Assembly (NCBI GenBank): GCA_914767715.1
Contig: OU612069.1
Span: 2,914,001-2,978,000, forward strand
Length of the DNA stretch: 64,000 nucleotides
Origin: Membranipora membranacea
Lineage: Eukaryota; Bryozoa; Gymnolaemata; Cheilostomatida; Membraniporidae
Direction of reading: 5' to 3'
The notes beneath the pieces were generated by a model. It did no database searches. It had not been told where the DNA came from and saw nothing but the letters and a program-made list of their open reading frames with translations. Below are positions 1 through 13,500 of the stretch, one piece after another. Position numbers and translations under genes: made by a program. Position 1 is the stretch's first letter; every line of letters begins with the position of its first letter.

Positions 1-1303
1 GGTATGATAGGGTGGGGTGATATTCTCAAACGCAGACAGAGAGAACAGTTAGTATACTAAGCTATACTGCACCTAATATTCAAAGAAAGGGGCCAATTCC
101 TTTAGAAGATACTACAGTCGCTAACTGACTTTCACAAAATATTCAAATGATTGCCTAATAATGCATCGCTGACTTTGAATGCAGAAGCTAAAACTGCCTC
201 TCATATTACTCGATAATGTCCTTATTGGCTATTGTTACCCTGACAAGTTAACCTGAATGACGTCAAACACTCTCTCTTTTGTTTGCTAATCCAGGGTTGT
301 AAAATACCAAGAATGCAGGGGTAAAGTTATACTCCGGCTTCAGTCAAATGAAAAAGAATGTTTGCTAACCTGTTCATTTTTTGTCAACAAAAAACGTTTA
401 CTTTTGCTCACACAAAATAACCAAGGTTTACCTTTGCATGAAACTCAATCTCGCGGTCAAAAAGTAAATATTCCAAAAGATTTGTTTAGTTACATTTGAG
501 AAGTGTTTTTGTTAGCTCTAGCATGTTGTTAGGGATAAAAACTTCATCAATGACATCATATTATTAGCATAAGCCTTCCTATAAATACAGTTCAAGGCTT
601 AGTCTTATAGTTTATATACAGCGATGAAAATAAGGAGTGCTTATCAGTCATCCAAAGTTCAATCCCATGGAATTATTGATATCAAGTGGGCTTCGCTGCA
701 AACTAACATCAACAACAATTGCAAACCTCATGCCCATCTGTTTCTAAGTTCAATTAAATGGAGCCAGTCTACATCCTCATGTTTCGAATACATTCAAATC
801 GTAGCAGGAATAGCTATCCAATTTAACCTACAAAAGCCAAGAATCTAATAACTACTTGCATAATAAGAGTATAGCTACTGTTATAATCATTACAGTTTAT
901 TCTCCTGTTAATTAAATGCAGCTATACATTAGTTAGAGTGTGATAGGTTTTCTTATTGTATCATAGAGATCATTGACATCAAAAGTAATTAATTATAGAG
1001 ATCGATGCTGGGCTCATATAACCTGACAGTTATCGAACTCTTCATAGCGCCTCCGCCCATTTCTTAACCTCTCTGATATGAATTGAACGCTGCTGTAATA
1101 TTTAGGTTGCTCACTGTATGTTTTCTAGAGCATTAGGCAAATTCGTTCAGTTATGGACAACTGCCCCAACATTTCTTGAAAGTCACCAATAGGTAAAAGT
1201 TGCAATATTACTGATCGCAATTGGTTGACCTATAAAAGAGAATTTTCTTGGTCGCTAAAAAGATGATGACTCGATATATTATTTCATTCGTTGTTTATTT
1301 TAG
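1..1303. other. No gene seen; sequence upstream of TSC22 copy A
   Basis: AT-rich sequence with stop codons in all frames over most of its length. The longest open frame (624-848) has no domain and no splice partner. If copy A is built like copy B, where the first coding exon lies 5.8 kb upstream, this stretch is the 3' part of its first intron and the first exon is outside the window. No promoter could be recognised. Confidence 0.5.
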
Positions 1304-1826
1304 AAAGAGGTTAACAATTGAGAGAAGACAATCGTTTGTTGATATAGACGGAAAGATTGAAAGAGCCATGGTAGGTATTCTACAAAATTTTGTTTGACAA
1401 AAAACAGAATTTGGTCTTGGATTGTTGATAAACATTGTAAAACCATAGTGCTGTCTGTCCCACATGAGAACCATAGAAAAACATGAATTGAACTTAGTAA
1501 TCATGGGACCTCCTCCATGAACTCAAACAACACTTTTTGAGCATTGGATAATATCTCTTTGCCTCATTTTTAATTTTTGTATGTTTTAAGTCCCAAGTTG
1601 TCCTTGTCTTGTTATACCTAATTTTATTGTAATATATCATCTTTTTTTATAGGACTCTGTGAAAATGGAGCTTTTATTAACAGTAAGAAAAGAAGTACAA
1701 GATTTGAAATCACAAGTCGCTGCGTTACAAAAACACAACTCTCGTCTAGAGGCAGAAAATAGGATATTAAGAAGCGCTGCCACTCCAGAGACTTTAGCTG
1801 AGCTGCAAAATAGGGAGTTCTCATAA
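1304..1826 (+). CDS. TSC22-domain protein copy A, two 3' exons (5' partial)
   Basis: Exons 1304-1370 (67 bases, phase 2 in, phase 0 out) and 1653-1826 (174 bases, stop TAA), with GTAGGT donor and AG acceptors. They encode a TSC box (motif FVDIDGKIERAM, matching the family's AIDNKIEQAM) followed by a leucine zipper (DLKSQVAALQKHNSRLEAEN, then RILRSAATPE). TSC22/GILZ/bunched proteins are dimeric nuclear or cytoplasmic transcription regulators without a classical basic DNA-binding region. The two exons match copy B at 16609-17448 in size, phase and most residues up to TPE. The tail after that is different and short (TLAELQNREFS), 13 residues shorter than copy B. The short tail resembles readthrough into unrelated sequence, so this could be a live paralogue, an alternative 3' module or a decaying duplicate. 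The first exon is not visible. Confidence 0.75.
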
Positions 1827-4800
1827 TAATCTCTGTAGAAATATCCTGTTGAACGAAACGGATAACTAGTACGCAATACCTCCCGGCATATACACACCCC
1901 AGGGTATAACACTCAGCTATGTCTTCCGTCGTGCCAATAATATCAGTTTTGCACCAGTTGGTTGCAAGAAAACTTCAACGATGAAACTCAGGGACTCACA
2001 GGGAAACATATAATTAGGTTTAATAACTTCTACCCCGTCATAAATATTGTGCTCCTGTCTCAAAAAACTCATTAAATGTATTAAAGCAGTTTAATTTACA
2101 CTCTTTTCACCATGAATATGAGTCTATTGTTTTCTACAAAGTGATGACCGTTGTTTTCATATCCTTTATTTTCTTGAACTGTACAAATTAATAGACTGAA
2201 GATCTCATAATAATTATGTCTATAATGTAAATAATATGTTTTATATAAAAATATTCCATTATCTTTTTTTGTTGATAAAGTAAAATCCATGTCTACCTTA
2301 CCCTTTTACTGTGCAATAAGATTATTTTCACATGAGCGGCAGTTTTGTTTGGATCCCAGGATTGCCTCAAAAGTTCTTGTGGTCTTGACTGCGAAATAGA
2401 CTACTGTTACTGTGGTCAAAGAACTCACAAACTCCAAGATGCTGCAAATAAATGAGCTATTTTTTTTTAGGTTTTACATTTGGTTATACTAGAGTTAACC
2501 AACCAAACCATGACTCTCTGTGAGAGGATATATGATCTAGCTAAATCATTTTCAATGTTACGCAAGCGCAGTGGCCTACTACTCGGCATATGCAGTTCTC
2601 ACATTACTCAGCGGTTTTTACTGGGAGGAGCCAGTTGTGAATGATTGGAGAGAATCATCTTTTGGTGATCAGCTGATTCAGTGACAATTATAGAAACTTT
2701 AGTTTTACATTTGGGTTGATTTCAAAACTCTAATCTGCATCTTTGATGGCTGTAAGAACGAAATGATGAGTGGTTTGATGATTTTCTAATGCAGAGAAAA
2801 TGGTTGAAATCCGAGCATCAGGTAATTTATTACAAAAATGGGATTTTTACAAGCCTAAGAAATACTAAAGCTGGGTAAACAGTATTTCTACTTTACATAG
2901 GGTACACAGGGCATACTTTTGACACACAATTGGTCATGTTTTGAATTCAGCTGTCGATCGCAGGACTAGTAGTAGTAGAAATAATACCTATTTATATCTA
3001 CTCACTCCGTTCTAATTTATCACCCAAGGAACGAACTTGCTTCCTTCTATACCCAATCAAACAGCCTGGTTGCTAGATAAGCCTCTATGATTGGTTGAGC
3101 TGCAAAACAAAGTTGGGGGTACTGACCTCTATGATTTATTGCTTAGCATGCATGCAATGCGTGCTTTTGGTAAAATACCTAAATATGCCTGGTGCAAAGG
3201 TTCTTTCATCAATCAAACTCTACCATTTCCAGCCAATTATCAACGATTGTCAGTGAGTAAAGTTTGTGCGCATTTCCGCTGTTAGACTTCACCGCCTGTG
3301 TATATATATCACAGAAGTTCCTCCGTTGTTTCAGTGCCGCTATCTTAGTATATCTGTGTCGTTTACTGACAGAATCTCTGGGAAGTTTAAACAATAGGTT
3401 TTTGGGGAAACCTGTCATCTCACCTTGTTACATCTATCTCATGTGTTATTTTGCCATTCTCAAACAGGCAGCTTTGAGCGCCTGTACCATTGATCAAAAA
3501 CGGTTCCACTACTAAATTAGTAGCAAATAATTCCTCCTTTGAAGCTTCACCCTGCTCCTACATTACGGAATTGTGGAACATTGAAATCAATAGTTTTGCT
3601 TAATGAGTCATCCATTTGGATTTATGATTACCCCATGCTCGGTGCAGCGTTTTCCATTGGGTAGTTCAAATTATCTCCCATCACTGGCTTTCCAAAATCT
3701 TGAGCAGATGGGAAATTATCTAAGACACATAATTTCCTGGTAGTCTGAGAACTAATGGGTAAAGTCTATAGCAATTTTTGACATTTAATCGGATATAATT
3801 TGAGGATGCCCAGATGCTTGAAAAGTGAACTTGGGCCTAATATCATTCGACAAAAGACATCGAAACTGACTAGAATACATTATCTTATCACCTGCTGTCA
3901 ACGCATGTTTTGACTGGCTTGGTCCATATTTGACACCTTCGAGCTATTAATAGAAGATAACGGCTTGCCAAGTTTACTTTCCCTTATCTCTCTGCCTCAT
4001 ATATGAAATATCTTCAGTTTTCTCTCTAAGAACTCGGTCAGAAACACATCGGACCGACTTGACACCTCCTTTTTCCACTCTCATTGATTACTACAGCAGT
4101 CACTCTCCTCTCACCCTGACAACGACAGCATGTGACATCCATGACTAATAGATTAGTCAATGTAACAGTGACACACCCATAAACATACAACAGTGTTTAC
4201 GACACAGCAAACCGCAACAGTAGGTTCCAAGCTAGTAACCAAGAGAAAAAATATTATTGATTGGCAATCTCATGAACTCATAATATTTGCACTGCAAAGC
4301 CAAACATGGCACACCCACCCATAAAGTGATTCATGAACTGTAACTATCGTCACAGACAGTCCTGTTCATCTTAACTTTTGACCAACTTAACGCAAACTTC
4401 TGGTTTACCGACATGCAGAGAGCCAAAATTGAGAATCACAAACCATTATTTTGACATATAATATACAAAACGCTTGGGTGGACTGAGGTATTAAACATGC
4501 AATAAGACCAGTAGCAGTAGGCCTACACATGGCTGGCATAGGGAGTTACTTACTGACACGCTTGCCATGCAGTGATCATGATTATTAGGATAATCTTTAG
4601 TGTGATTACTATTTCCTTTATTTGATTGTATATTGTTGTAATTAGAAGGTGATTACTCAATTATTGTTCTCTGGGATAGGTTTTAATCACGCCCTAAAGG
4701 CGGCAGCAAAGCCATAATAAAACAATTATTAGCTGCTGCATAAATCTAGATTTCAGAATGAGCGTGCATTGTGGCATCCTCAAATCATAATATTAACTTG

Positions 4801-4843
4801 GATCAGCTGATCAATTGAATGAGCTACACCTTGATCAGGTGAA
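1827..4843. other. Intergenic, nothing recognised
   Basis: No coding exon, RNA gene or clear repeat array was recognised between the end of TSC22 copy A and the perfect hairpin at 4844. Open frames at 3091-3515 overlap on both strands and show no domain. Confidence 0.4.
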
Positions 4844-4895
4844 GTAGCCCTGTTCACACGGCCACTGGTTTTGGTGGCCGTGTGAACAGGGCTAC
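4844..4895. repeat. Perfect 22-bp inverted repeat (foldback)
   Basis: Arms 4844-4865 and 4874-4895 are exact reverse complements around an 8-base loop. The arms begin GTAGCCCTGTTCACACGGCC. A related, imperfect hairpin with CTTGTCACACGGCCAC arms is at 53575-53632, so this is a dispersed short foldback family rather than a terminator. Confidence 0.85.
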
Positions 4896-6182
4896 AGGTG
4901 AAGTGAGGTGTGGTATATCAAACACATTCTACATGTGTTGAAACTTAGAACTGATGACTAAGTTATCTACTAGAGTTTGCAGAGTACAATTTCCACAGAG
5001 TTTTTCACTGGCTCAAATTGTTTGAAAAGGATTTAGACGTACAAATATTATTTCTTCCTCTAAATCTGTTTCAAAACAATCTGATACGGTTATGTCATAA
5101 CTAATAATTGGAACTCATGCTATGCAGCAAAATACCACTAATGACCTATGCTCAATGCTTTCAAGAACTAAAGAGAGGCAAGATGCAAAAAAAAAAGCCG
5201 ACAATGTCCTATTATTGAAGCAAACTATATGGAACAAAGCTTCAGAGACGGACTATCAAAACATTGTATATAAAAAAAAGAGTTTAGACAAACATACATT
5301 GTAGCCAAATGCTCTATTTATATAGCGCATTGATCAGAAAGAACTTAAAATTGATTGCGAGATGACATCATTCATTAATTACAGAAATATAACGCCACTT
5401 ACCAGAGGTTGTGCTTGGATATCAATAAACTGTACACCCCTCAAGGGTCCTTTTATAGATTTGTTATGTATGTTACAGGCAAAATATTAATTGACTTGGG
5501 TGAGCACTCATACTTCGGTGGTTCTGGCTTAGGCTGTCTGAAGTAAATCGCAAGAGACCATGCGACTATGCATCTACTCTCAAACATAACTAAAATATAG
5601 GGCAAAATATACATTCCTAGTCTAGAAGTCAATCATCAAACCTGTATAAGTACAACCCTACACACGTATAACGAACACCCTCCACCTCCTCAGACAAAGT
5701 AGCAGGCAAGCAAAGGTTTTCGACCAACATTCTTACCCAAGACAAGCCACCTGTGCTTATGAGAGCCAGGGAAGTCAAATAAATCCTAGTGTATAAAAGA
5801 AGAGGACAAAAAATGATAAATATTACGATCGTTTATGCTAGGTTTTCTATAAGGGAAAAAGTGTAGGCTACCATGTGATTTGTCGATGGAAGCTCAATCA
5901 AAGACTGTGGATATCTATAGTCTTGTTTGTATCACAAGATGTATAATATAAAGGGAAGAGTAGAAGCAAGGTTGCAATAATGGGACTGCGGAGAACTCCT
6001 TCTGTATATTGTTTTCACTTTACACAATTTATTCAGAGAAGTTTATTTATATAACTACAGTACATTGTACTCATTAATGAAGAAAAAACTCACATCAACT
6101 ACCACTATAAGCCCTAGAGTGTACAGGTTAAGTTATATTAGCCTACAAAACCAGAATCATTATCTACTTATCTAAAAGTTCT

Positions 6183-7370
6183 TTGTTGTTGTACAAACAT
6201 TACACTCTGTCTAGGATAATAATTAATATGGAGAGGTATTCTCTACACCTCACAGAGCAGCTCAGCATGCCACAGCATATTGTGATCACGAACCAAAGAC
6301 CAGACTTAATTGTTTGGTCTGACAAAGAAAAAGCACTAATACTGATGGAATTGACGGTGCCTTGGGAAGAAAATCTCTCATATGCGCATGAGAGAAAACT
6401 GACAAGATACGAAGATCTGGTCACACAATGCCAAGACAAAGGTTGGAATTGCGAATTATTCGCAGTGGAAGTTGGCTGCCGTGGATTCATGGCTAGATCA
6501 GCTACCAAATTTCTGACCAGAGTTGGGCTTTCAGGAAGAGCACTCAAACAAGCCACAAAAAGCATAGTACATGAGGCAGAAAGCGCATCTGCATGGATAT
6601 GGCAACAGCACTGTGTGAAGACAAAAGCTAAGTAATCCTATTACTTGTAAGCTGGGGTTTAACACACTCACTTTGTTTCGTGGAGTTGGCCAGCATTTAA
6701 TTCCTTTTGTTATAATCCTTGTAAGGATTAGAATGAGGGGATTAAGTAATGATAAGCAAATTGCTTGGGGTAGAAGGCTAAGCAAGATTATGCCTTTAAT
6801 ACTCAAATTAAAGTAGTTTAATCTCTGCAGAGTGAAAACCAAAGTGAGTCTGAGTTAGATCTAAGGTTTTACAAACATAGGATTAAAAGCTTGGCCCTCG
6901 CATAAAAGGCAGGCAGAGCGAGACAGGAAATCACAGTCAGCCCACTGGCTGTAGCGCAAACAAGTCATCTCTCTGACTTGTGTATGAGTTGTACTATGCT
7001 CAATGTGGTGAATTTGAGTAGCGAACCAGTGGCACGAGGGGCGGGTGCCTTGACGATAGCGACTTTGCGCCGATGAGTTGATGGAAAGCAAACCTCCCTG
7101 CACTGGTTTGGCTTAGAGTATAAGCATGAGAGTGATGGGGCGAACATTGTTGCACTGAAACAATGAAGAGTTGGCAGCCTCCCTGGTTGCGCAACAGCGT
7201 AAACACACCAATTATGTCAAACCACCGAAACTGACAAAATGCACTGAGGGATCGATGAGATTGATTGAGATGCTCAGCAACACACAGGGGTGGCTTCATG
7301 CTGCTGGGGCCGGCCATGAGGAGGTTGTACTAGAGAAGGCCTCGAAACAGCGTTTGACTCATGGTTTCTA
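6183..7370 (+). mobile_element. Decayed non-LTR-type retroelement 3' end
   Basis: An open frame with a restriction-like endonuclease signature (6228-6635) is followed by about 700 bases with further broken coding similarity in several frames, including an open stretch at 7171-7371 ending in LEKASKQRLTHGF. From memory of the family, this tail resembles the region after the endonuclease in retroelement-derived proteins common in fish, coral and other invertebrate genomes. No reverse transcriptase core is visible upstream, so the copy is 5' truncated and disrupted. It lies between the two TSC22 copies. Confidence 0.5.
6228..6635 (+). pseudogene. Restriction-like endonuclease fragment of a retroelement
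   Basis: Open for 135 codons from the first ATG to a TAA stop. It contains RPDLIVWSDKEKALILMELT, matching the R/K-P-D spacer plus acidic residue signature of the PD-(D/E)XK-like nuclease at the C-terminus of some non-LTR retrotransposon polyproteins. VEVGCRGFMARS and a helical tail (IVHEAESASAWIW) follow. The conserved TVPWEENLSYAHERK stretch is typical of retroelement-derived sequences widespread in aquatic animals. It has no partner exon and its start lies inside what would be the middle of the parent protein, so I read it as a relic and not a host gene. Confidence 0.6.
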
Positions 7371-7626
7371 GCTGAAGACCTGTGTGTTGTGCAGTGGTAC
7401 GCGCACCACTGTATGTTGTATCTCAGGAGAGTTGACGTTTGCACAATATAACATACATCAAAATAAATTAATTTCAGCTCAACTGTTATAGGCTCATCAA
7501 TTACCTTTGCAAAGTCAATGACCCCTATCAAATTCACATCCTGATCATAACCCATTCTCGTACTTTGGTATACTGGGTCAGTGGCGTATATTAGCACTCA
7601 CGGCCCACGGAATTCCGTGAGGGGCT

Positions 7627-7718
7627 GAATATCTCAGTGCGTAGTGCGTAGAGCGTCCGCCTAATGATCACTGTTGACAAGATTGTTGTGGGTTCGAATC
7701 CCGTTGAGGTCAGTTTTT
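7627..7718 (+). repeat. tRNA-like sequence, probable SINE head
   Basis: Contains a good pol III B-box (GGGTTCGAATCCCG near 7690), a weak A-box-like segment (GTGCGTAGAGCG near 7645) and a T-run directly after it. The 5' and 3' acceptor halves do not pair as a real tRNA would, so this is a tRNA-derived repeat rather than a tRNA gene. Confidence 0.45.
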
Positions 7719-10514
7719 TTTCAAATTAATGCTTTATAACTGGAGCATTTTTACCGTAATCTTCTACTGCTATTGAGTTGTTTTCTGAAAGTACCCAACA
7801 GCTCAGTGAGCTATTGAAATACCTCTCTGCTTGCACTATTTTGCTACCGATATGCAAAAATTTCCGTGGTAAGCGCCCCTCCCACACCCTCCCCGCCACG
7901 CCTACGCCGTGTGGATCGAGCTGCGCCCGATTATTATGCTCATCTCTGAAAAGTCAGTGAGTGAAATTTTTTAGAATATACGCCCCTGTACTGGGTTATC
8001 TTGCAACTTTTGCATAGACAGTTTTCAGCACTACTCAAGACTGATGAATTAATAATTTATCCACGGCAACCATATGGTATAGGCCTATAATGATAGAACA
8101 GTATATAGGACTTGACCAAGGTCACCCACGGATTCTATTAGAACTCTGACCTAACCAAACAGTGAGGGTAACAAACGTTTTTCCTAACAGTCTGTCAGAG
8201 TCAGCTGAGAGGGACAAGCCGTTTATGAAGGAGATGGATAGATCGAGCCAGTTATCGTAAGTTAATGCTACTTCAATTATGCCTGGTATTTGTCATAGCA
8301 AGGCTCGACCGTTTCACAGAGTACTTCTGTATTCAAGATCAAATCATGTCTCCAAATCTCCCTTTGCTGATTAGCAAGGAGCTTGGTAGAAAGAAAGATG
8401 AATCCATCAGAAGACGAAATTTGCACTTTTGAAAAGCGTTAGTCTATTTGAGCTATTATCTCTTTGTCAGTTTTCACATGGGTGATGAGGGTAATACATG
8501 TAGGTTGCTTGCTCTAGCAACAAAATTAATTAAAGAATTGATTTTGAGATTTTCCTATGACCAGCAGTCCAGGATCTGAGATCAAGTGTGCAGGGTAATG
8601 ATGCACGTGTTGTAAATGTCTTGCGCATGGTGAAGGTTGAACATGGTACAATGCCACATTCCCTCAAGCTATTTTAGAAGTCAATATACCCACAAAAAAT
8701 AGATCAGTCGTCATAAAGGAAGATAATTACCTATAACTGGCAACCATAGTGTTATTGAAGGCTGTAGAATGACCTTCAAGTCAATGACCTAAGCTCTAAA
8801 GGTCACATCCTATACCTGATTGTTATCCGCCTTCTGATGATAATAGATAATCTTCACAAACTGAAGTTCTCAGGCTACTGATGAATTGATATTATATCAA
8901 ACACCAGTAAAAAACAATAAAATGGAATAATATGATATAATACAATATGATATAATATGATGGCAAGGAAGTTTGATGTTGCAGCAGGGAAGGTTGGTCC
9001 GCTGTACAATACTGTTTCGTCTAACATTCTCTGTAGCAACCTTCTAGTTCCCCTCTGCTAGCATGGCTACCAAAGAAAGTGATTCAGGGCTGTTATTTTC
9101 AGTAAACCTCGTTCTGAATCAGACCATGTAGGACTCTTGCTTTAACAATTTCGCTTTAAAAAAGGCCATATGCATGTGACAACGGTTTTGGCAAATAAAC
9201 TCCAAGGTGTGTGCAAATTCAATCTTCTTATTTTCAATATTAAGTATGCGACCTTTCTATGACAGTGCTCTGGTCAACTTGAGGTAGCCGGAATCATAAG
9301 TTGATAATAGGGATATCCACAATTAAATCTTTGTTTTTAACCAATGTGCTATTCCACAGTGCATCTGAAATTTTTACATTATTCAATCATAATCACATAG
9401 AGCTACATAACCAGTGGTGAGAACAAACTTTCATATGATTTAGTAATCTGCTGACATTAATATTCAATTATGCCACACTTATATTTGCATAATTAATGGC
9501 GATTGCATACTAGAATAGGTCTTTTGTGACCATTTGAGGTAAATTTCTCCTTAATCTTAGGTTCTAATTTCTCACAAAGAAAGTGTTGTGACATTTTGTG
9601 AGGTTTGAATTTGGTCATCAGCTGATTAGGTGATGGCTGAAATCAATTTAGTAAAACCATCATTAAATCACTTGCAAACCAAAATGTTATGATGTTGTGT
9701 GGTGACGCGATTGGGTAATCCAGAGGATATGGGTGAAATTTTGCACAGAGGTCAGGTGTTTTGTCCGAAAACCTTCTGTTTTTCTGAGCTTGACACTGTG
9801 AGGTTTTATAAACTAGTACCAGCAGTTGGAAGGAATAGTGCTTCCCTTTTATGAAGGTCACTTGACAGTCATCGGTTTATGCTGCTGTTGTCAGTCTGAT
9901 CATTATTCATTTAGTTATTAATAGAGGTTGGCTTGAGAGTATAACAGATAATAAGAAGTTAAAGCAACTTGTTGACCTCTTGTTGACCTCTGAGACTGAA
10001 AAAAAATCAAGACTAATTAGGCTGCATGTGGTAAAAGTATGTGAGAGTAATTTTACGTTGGATCAACAATTTTTACTTCATGCAGAGCAAAACTTAAATA
10101 CAGTGGTTATTAAAATACGGGAAGAAAATTATAATTATATCTGTTCTCTGATTTACTGACTCCTTAATTTTATGGTGACGTGAATTTTGTGGGTCATGAC
10201 AGGTGTTCAGAGTCCTCTTTAATTTTGCTAAACTGTTTTTCTTACGCTAGAAATAGCTTATGTGTACATTGAAATTTATCAAAAACAACCTCTCTACTTA
10301 GTAAATGAGAACCTGCTGTAAGTATTGAGCCAGCCACTTTCACGGTCCAATGAGATAGGTTTAACATTAAATCGACTGCTATGATTGGACAATGCACAAA
10401 CTATACAAGATCAAATAATGTACTCAGTGTACTAAACCCTTACTATAGTGTATACATTTCGTTTTGAAGCTGGCAAGTTACGGAAGGCGCTTTTTTCACA
10501 GCTCTTTATTTACA
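7719..10514. other. Intergenic, nothing recognised
   Basis: AT-rich sequence with a short ATATGATATAAT-type simple repeat around 8925-8960. No coding exon was supported. The promoter and 5' UTR of TSC22 copy B should lie near its right end, but no core promoter element stands out. Confidence 0.4.
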
Positions 10515-13500
10515 ATGATAAGTGTACAACAGATCCAACCACTCACTTACAACACAGTACCAGCTTCGACTGTCACAGAAACACAACAAGACATTAATGG
10601 GAATATGATCGGATCAGGTCTTCCAGCGTCTGGGAGGGCGAACAAAGCACACTCTGATAGAGGGCATTCACTTGATAGCCAGACTCTTCTGGTTATTTTG
10701 AACACTGTACTAAACACACAACACAAAACACCGTTTCCGGCAGAAAAATTCCACAAAGAGCAAACCGCAGTAGTTGAAAGCAAAATTTGTAACAGCCATG
10801 TCTCAGAGTCTTCAAAAACTTCGCCGATCAAACAGTAAGTTTATTTTCCATGCATTGCATAACCGTTCCACCGATGACTTGTTTACTATTGTTTCGAAAA
10901 TGTGATCTTGCCTATACTTCAAACAGGGCCTTTCTCCTCCTTGGCTGTCGTTAACTCTGTTCATTCTCATAACAGTTCATTCTGACAACACTTTGTGTGT
11001 TCGATTTCTACCAAGACAAGAGAACCAAACCCACACAAGCTATCTGGCTATCACTCAGAGGACAATTATACTCCATAATCCAATACTCAACTTATTTCTT
11101 CCCACTGCAAACATCTAACTTGTTGAGCTGTCACTTCTCTAAGTATACTTGAGATAAATCACCTGTCCGTTTCCTAATTGCCTATGATCAAATGTTATAC
11201 TTATTTCATGTATCATGCATTCAATTGCTGATAACAGCAATAAATTCCGAAGTTTCATTACTGTACAGGGGGAAATTTCTAAAAAGCAGACTCTTAGTGC
11301 AAAACTTCCCTGTCTTATAATCCGTTTATCTGTAGGTTGTATCTCGTTGAATACTCCTGATAAATCAGATTTATTTTGATAAGATTTGCCTGGGAAACCA
11401 GAAACACCATATCAGAGCCTTGGGCAGCTCAAGGTTTGCCCAGGTTGAGGGTTGAAGCACAATTCATCATCAATCATGTTCCATTGAGGTCTGACTCAAC
11501 CTCTAATCCTCGACTCCTCTTGGCCCTCAGCCTTAGCCTTCATGTAGAGGTTGTTTGTTTTGACTGTCAATACGGGTTTGAGTCAAATATTTGAAGCTAT
11601 ATTTGAGTCAAATATTTGAGGTCTAGCAGTTTGTCTACATTCCTAACAATCTTGTGTGCTGACCAATTCTGCTGCCATGGGTCATGATTGGTCATGATAA
11701 ACAATAATAAATCTATCATGACTAACTGTTAAAATGGCTACAGGTTTTCATGGGTTGTGTTTGCGCTAAGTGTTAAAGCATGAGAATATCCTACTACCTG
11801 TAAACTGTTCATGGACTAATCGTTAGTCATTGCTGGATGTGGATAGTCGTTACTCAGAAAATATTCCCATGCTCAAAACCCAGTGCAAACTGATCACCGC
11901 CCTGTCAATATCAATCAATTCTAGGCTAGGAATGGTGATACAAAATTGGAGGGGATGGAACATTCCCACAGAATTTGGCCAACAGCTGGCTTTAAATGAG
12001 ACATGATATAAATCTTGAGTAAGCCAGTTGAAACCAGCTGTCACTCTTCAAAGTGCTTCCTTGTGATCCGTTATTTATTACTTCTTGAAGGGCAAGGATC
12101 GGAGAGAGTAAAGTTGATGTAACGATCAGAAAAAGGATTGCGTTTCACAATTCTATGGAGGTCTAGATCTCTGGTTCCCTCTCGTTGATATAATAGTATT
12201 CTTTTTTATGCCCAGGGTCAATTTCTGTTTGCAATATCAGTAACTTAACAAAGATATCCACTGATCTCTTTTTGATATCCGGTTAGATGATTGCTGATTA
12301 GCGATAATATAAGGTAATTCCTGCACTAATGTCTACAATTATCATATTTAGGGTAACAATATGGAATCATTGCCTAGTTACAAATCAATCCTGAAACACC
12401 GGGTCTGTATAATTATGTGATCTAACATTACACAACAAACTAATTATGAGGTGATGATCAGATCAATCATGTGAGGCCGAGATCGGGCTCGGATTACCCT
12501 CAAGGAATGAATATTGTCTGAGTCTAGTTTGGCTAGCAATCACTGAATTCTGGCAAGTTGAGTATGTGAGTCTATGCAATGTATTGGGGGAGAGTAGATT
12601 TTATCCAGCTTTAAATTTAGATATTTCAAGCGCGGCTATTGCTAGCTCAGGTGGATCTTACATAATCAAGTTGAGTGATAATTTGTAAGCTGGACATCAG
12701 TTAGTGTAGGTTAGGGTTTTATCAGTTCAGACACACCTTTGTTAGGGTTTACAACCATCTTGTTATTTAGCGCAGGGCACATCACCAAGTTCTTAAAATG
12801 TCAGCCCTAAATATTATAAAGCCAATTACCATTAAAACAAAGTTAGTGGGCACTTGGAAATCATCGGCCAATTGTTATTTTTGCATATTTCACATGGATT
12901 GAGTGGTACAACCAATGGTCAACTCTTGATATTCTTGTCACAGGCTTGGCACAGCTGATCCATAAAAAACACAATTATAAAAAAAAGTTGGCTTTTGAAT
13001 TGCTCCATTAGTTAGTCAGTGTGCCAAGTTAATTTAAATTCATGTGAATCGCAAATCAGCTGAACTTGGATTACAACTAGTTCTTTGCTGATTTTTGTCA
13101 GCTCCATCTGTGTGGTCAGCAAAACCTCGCCTTGGCAGTCTTTTTTCAAGACAGGTTTTTGCCATTCTCCGAATACTAATTTTAAGTTTTAGGAGTCAAT
13201 GTTAGCTTTAGTTCAGATTAGCTAGTTTGGGGGTGACTGGCTATAAATTGATTTTGGCAAAATGAATTAGGAGTCTATATGTAAAGTAGAGAGGGCGAGT
13301 ACATTTTAGCTAGCTTGAAATTTAGCTATCCCAAGCATCTGCGAAATGGCAAACTTCTCCTTCGACCTAATCTTCAAGAGTGGTCATAGTCTGAGCCCCC
13401 CAGACTTTTGCCCCTCGCCCGACGGCCCACCGGCGAGGGGTCATTTTGTGAAAATCCACCCAACATTATAAGACAGATTAAAATAGCTTGATAAGAAGCT

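Noticed and set aside
624-848. 74-codon open frame upstream of TSC22 copy A as its first exon
   Set aside because: No donor in matching phase, no similarity to the N-terminus of copy B, and ordinary AT-rich composition.
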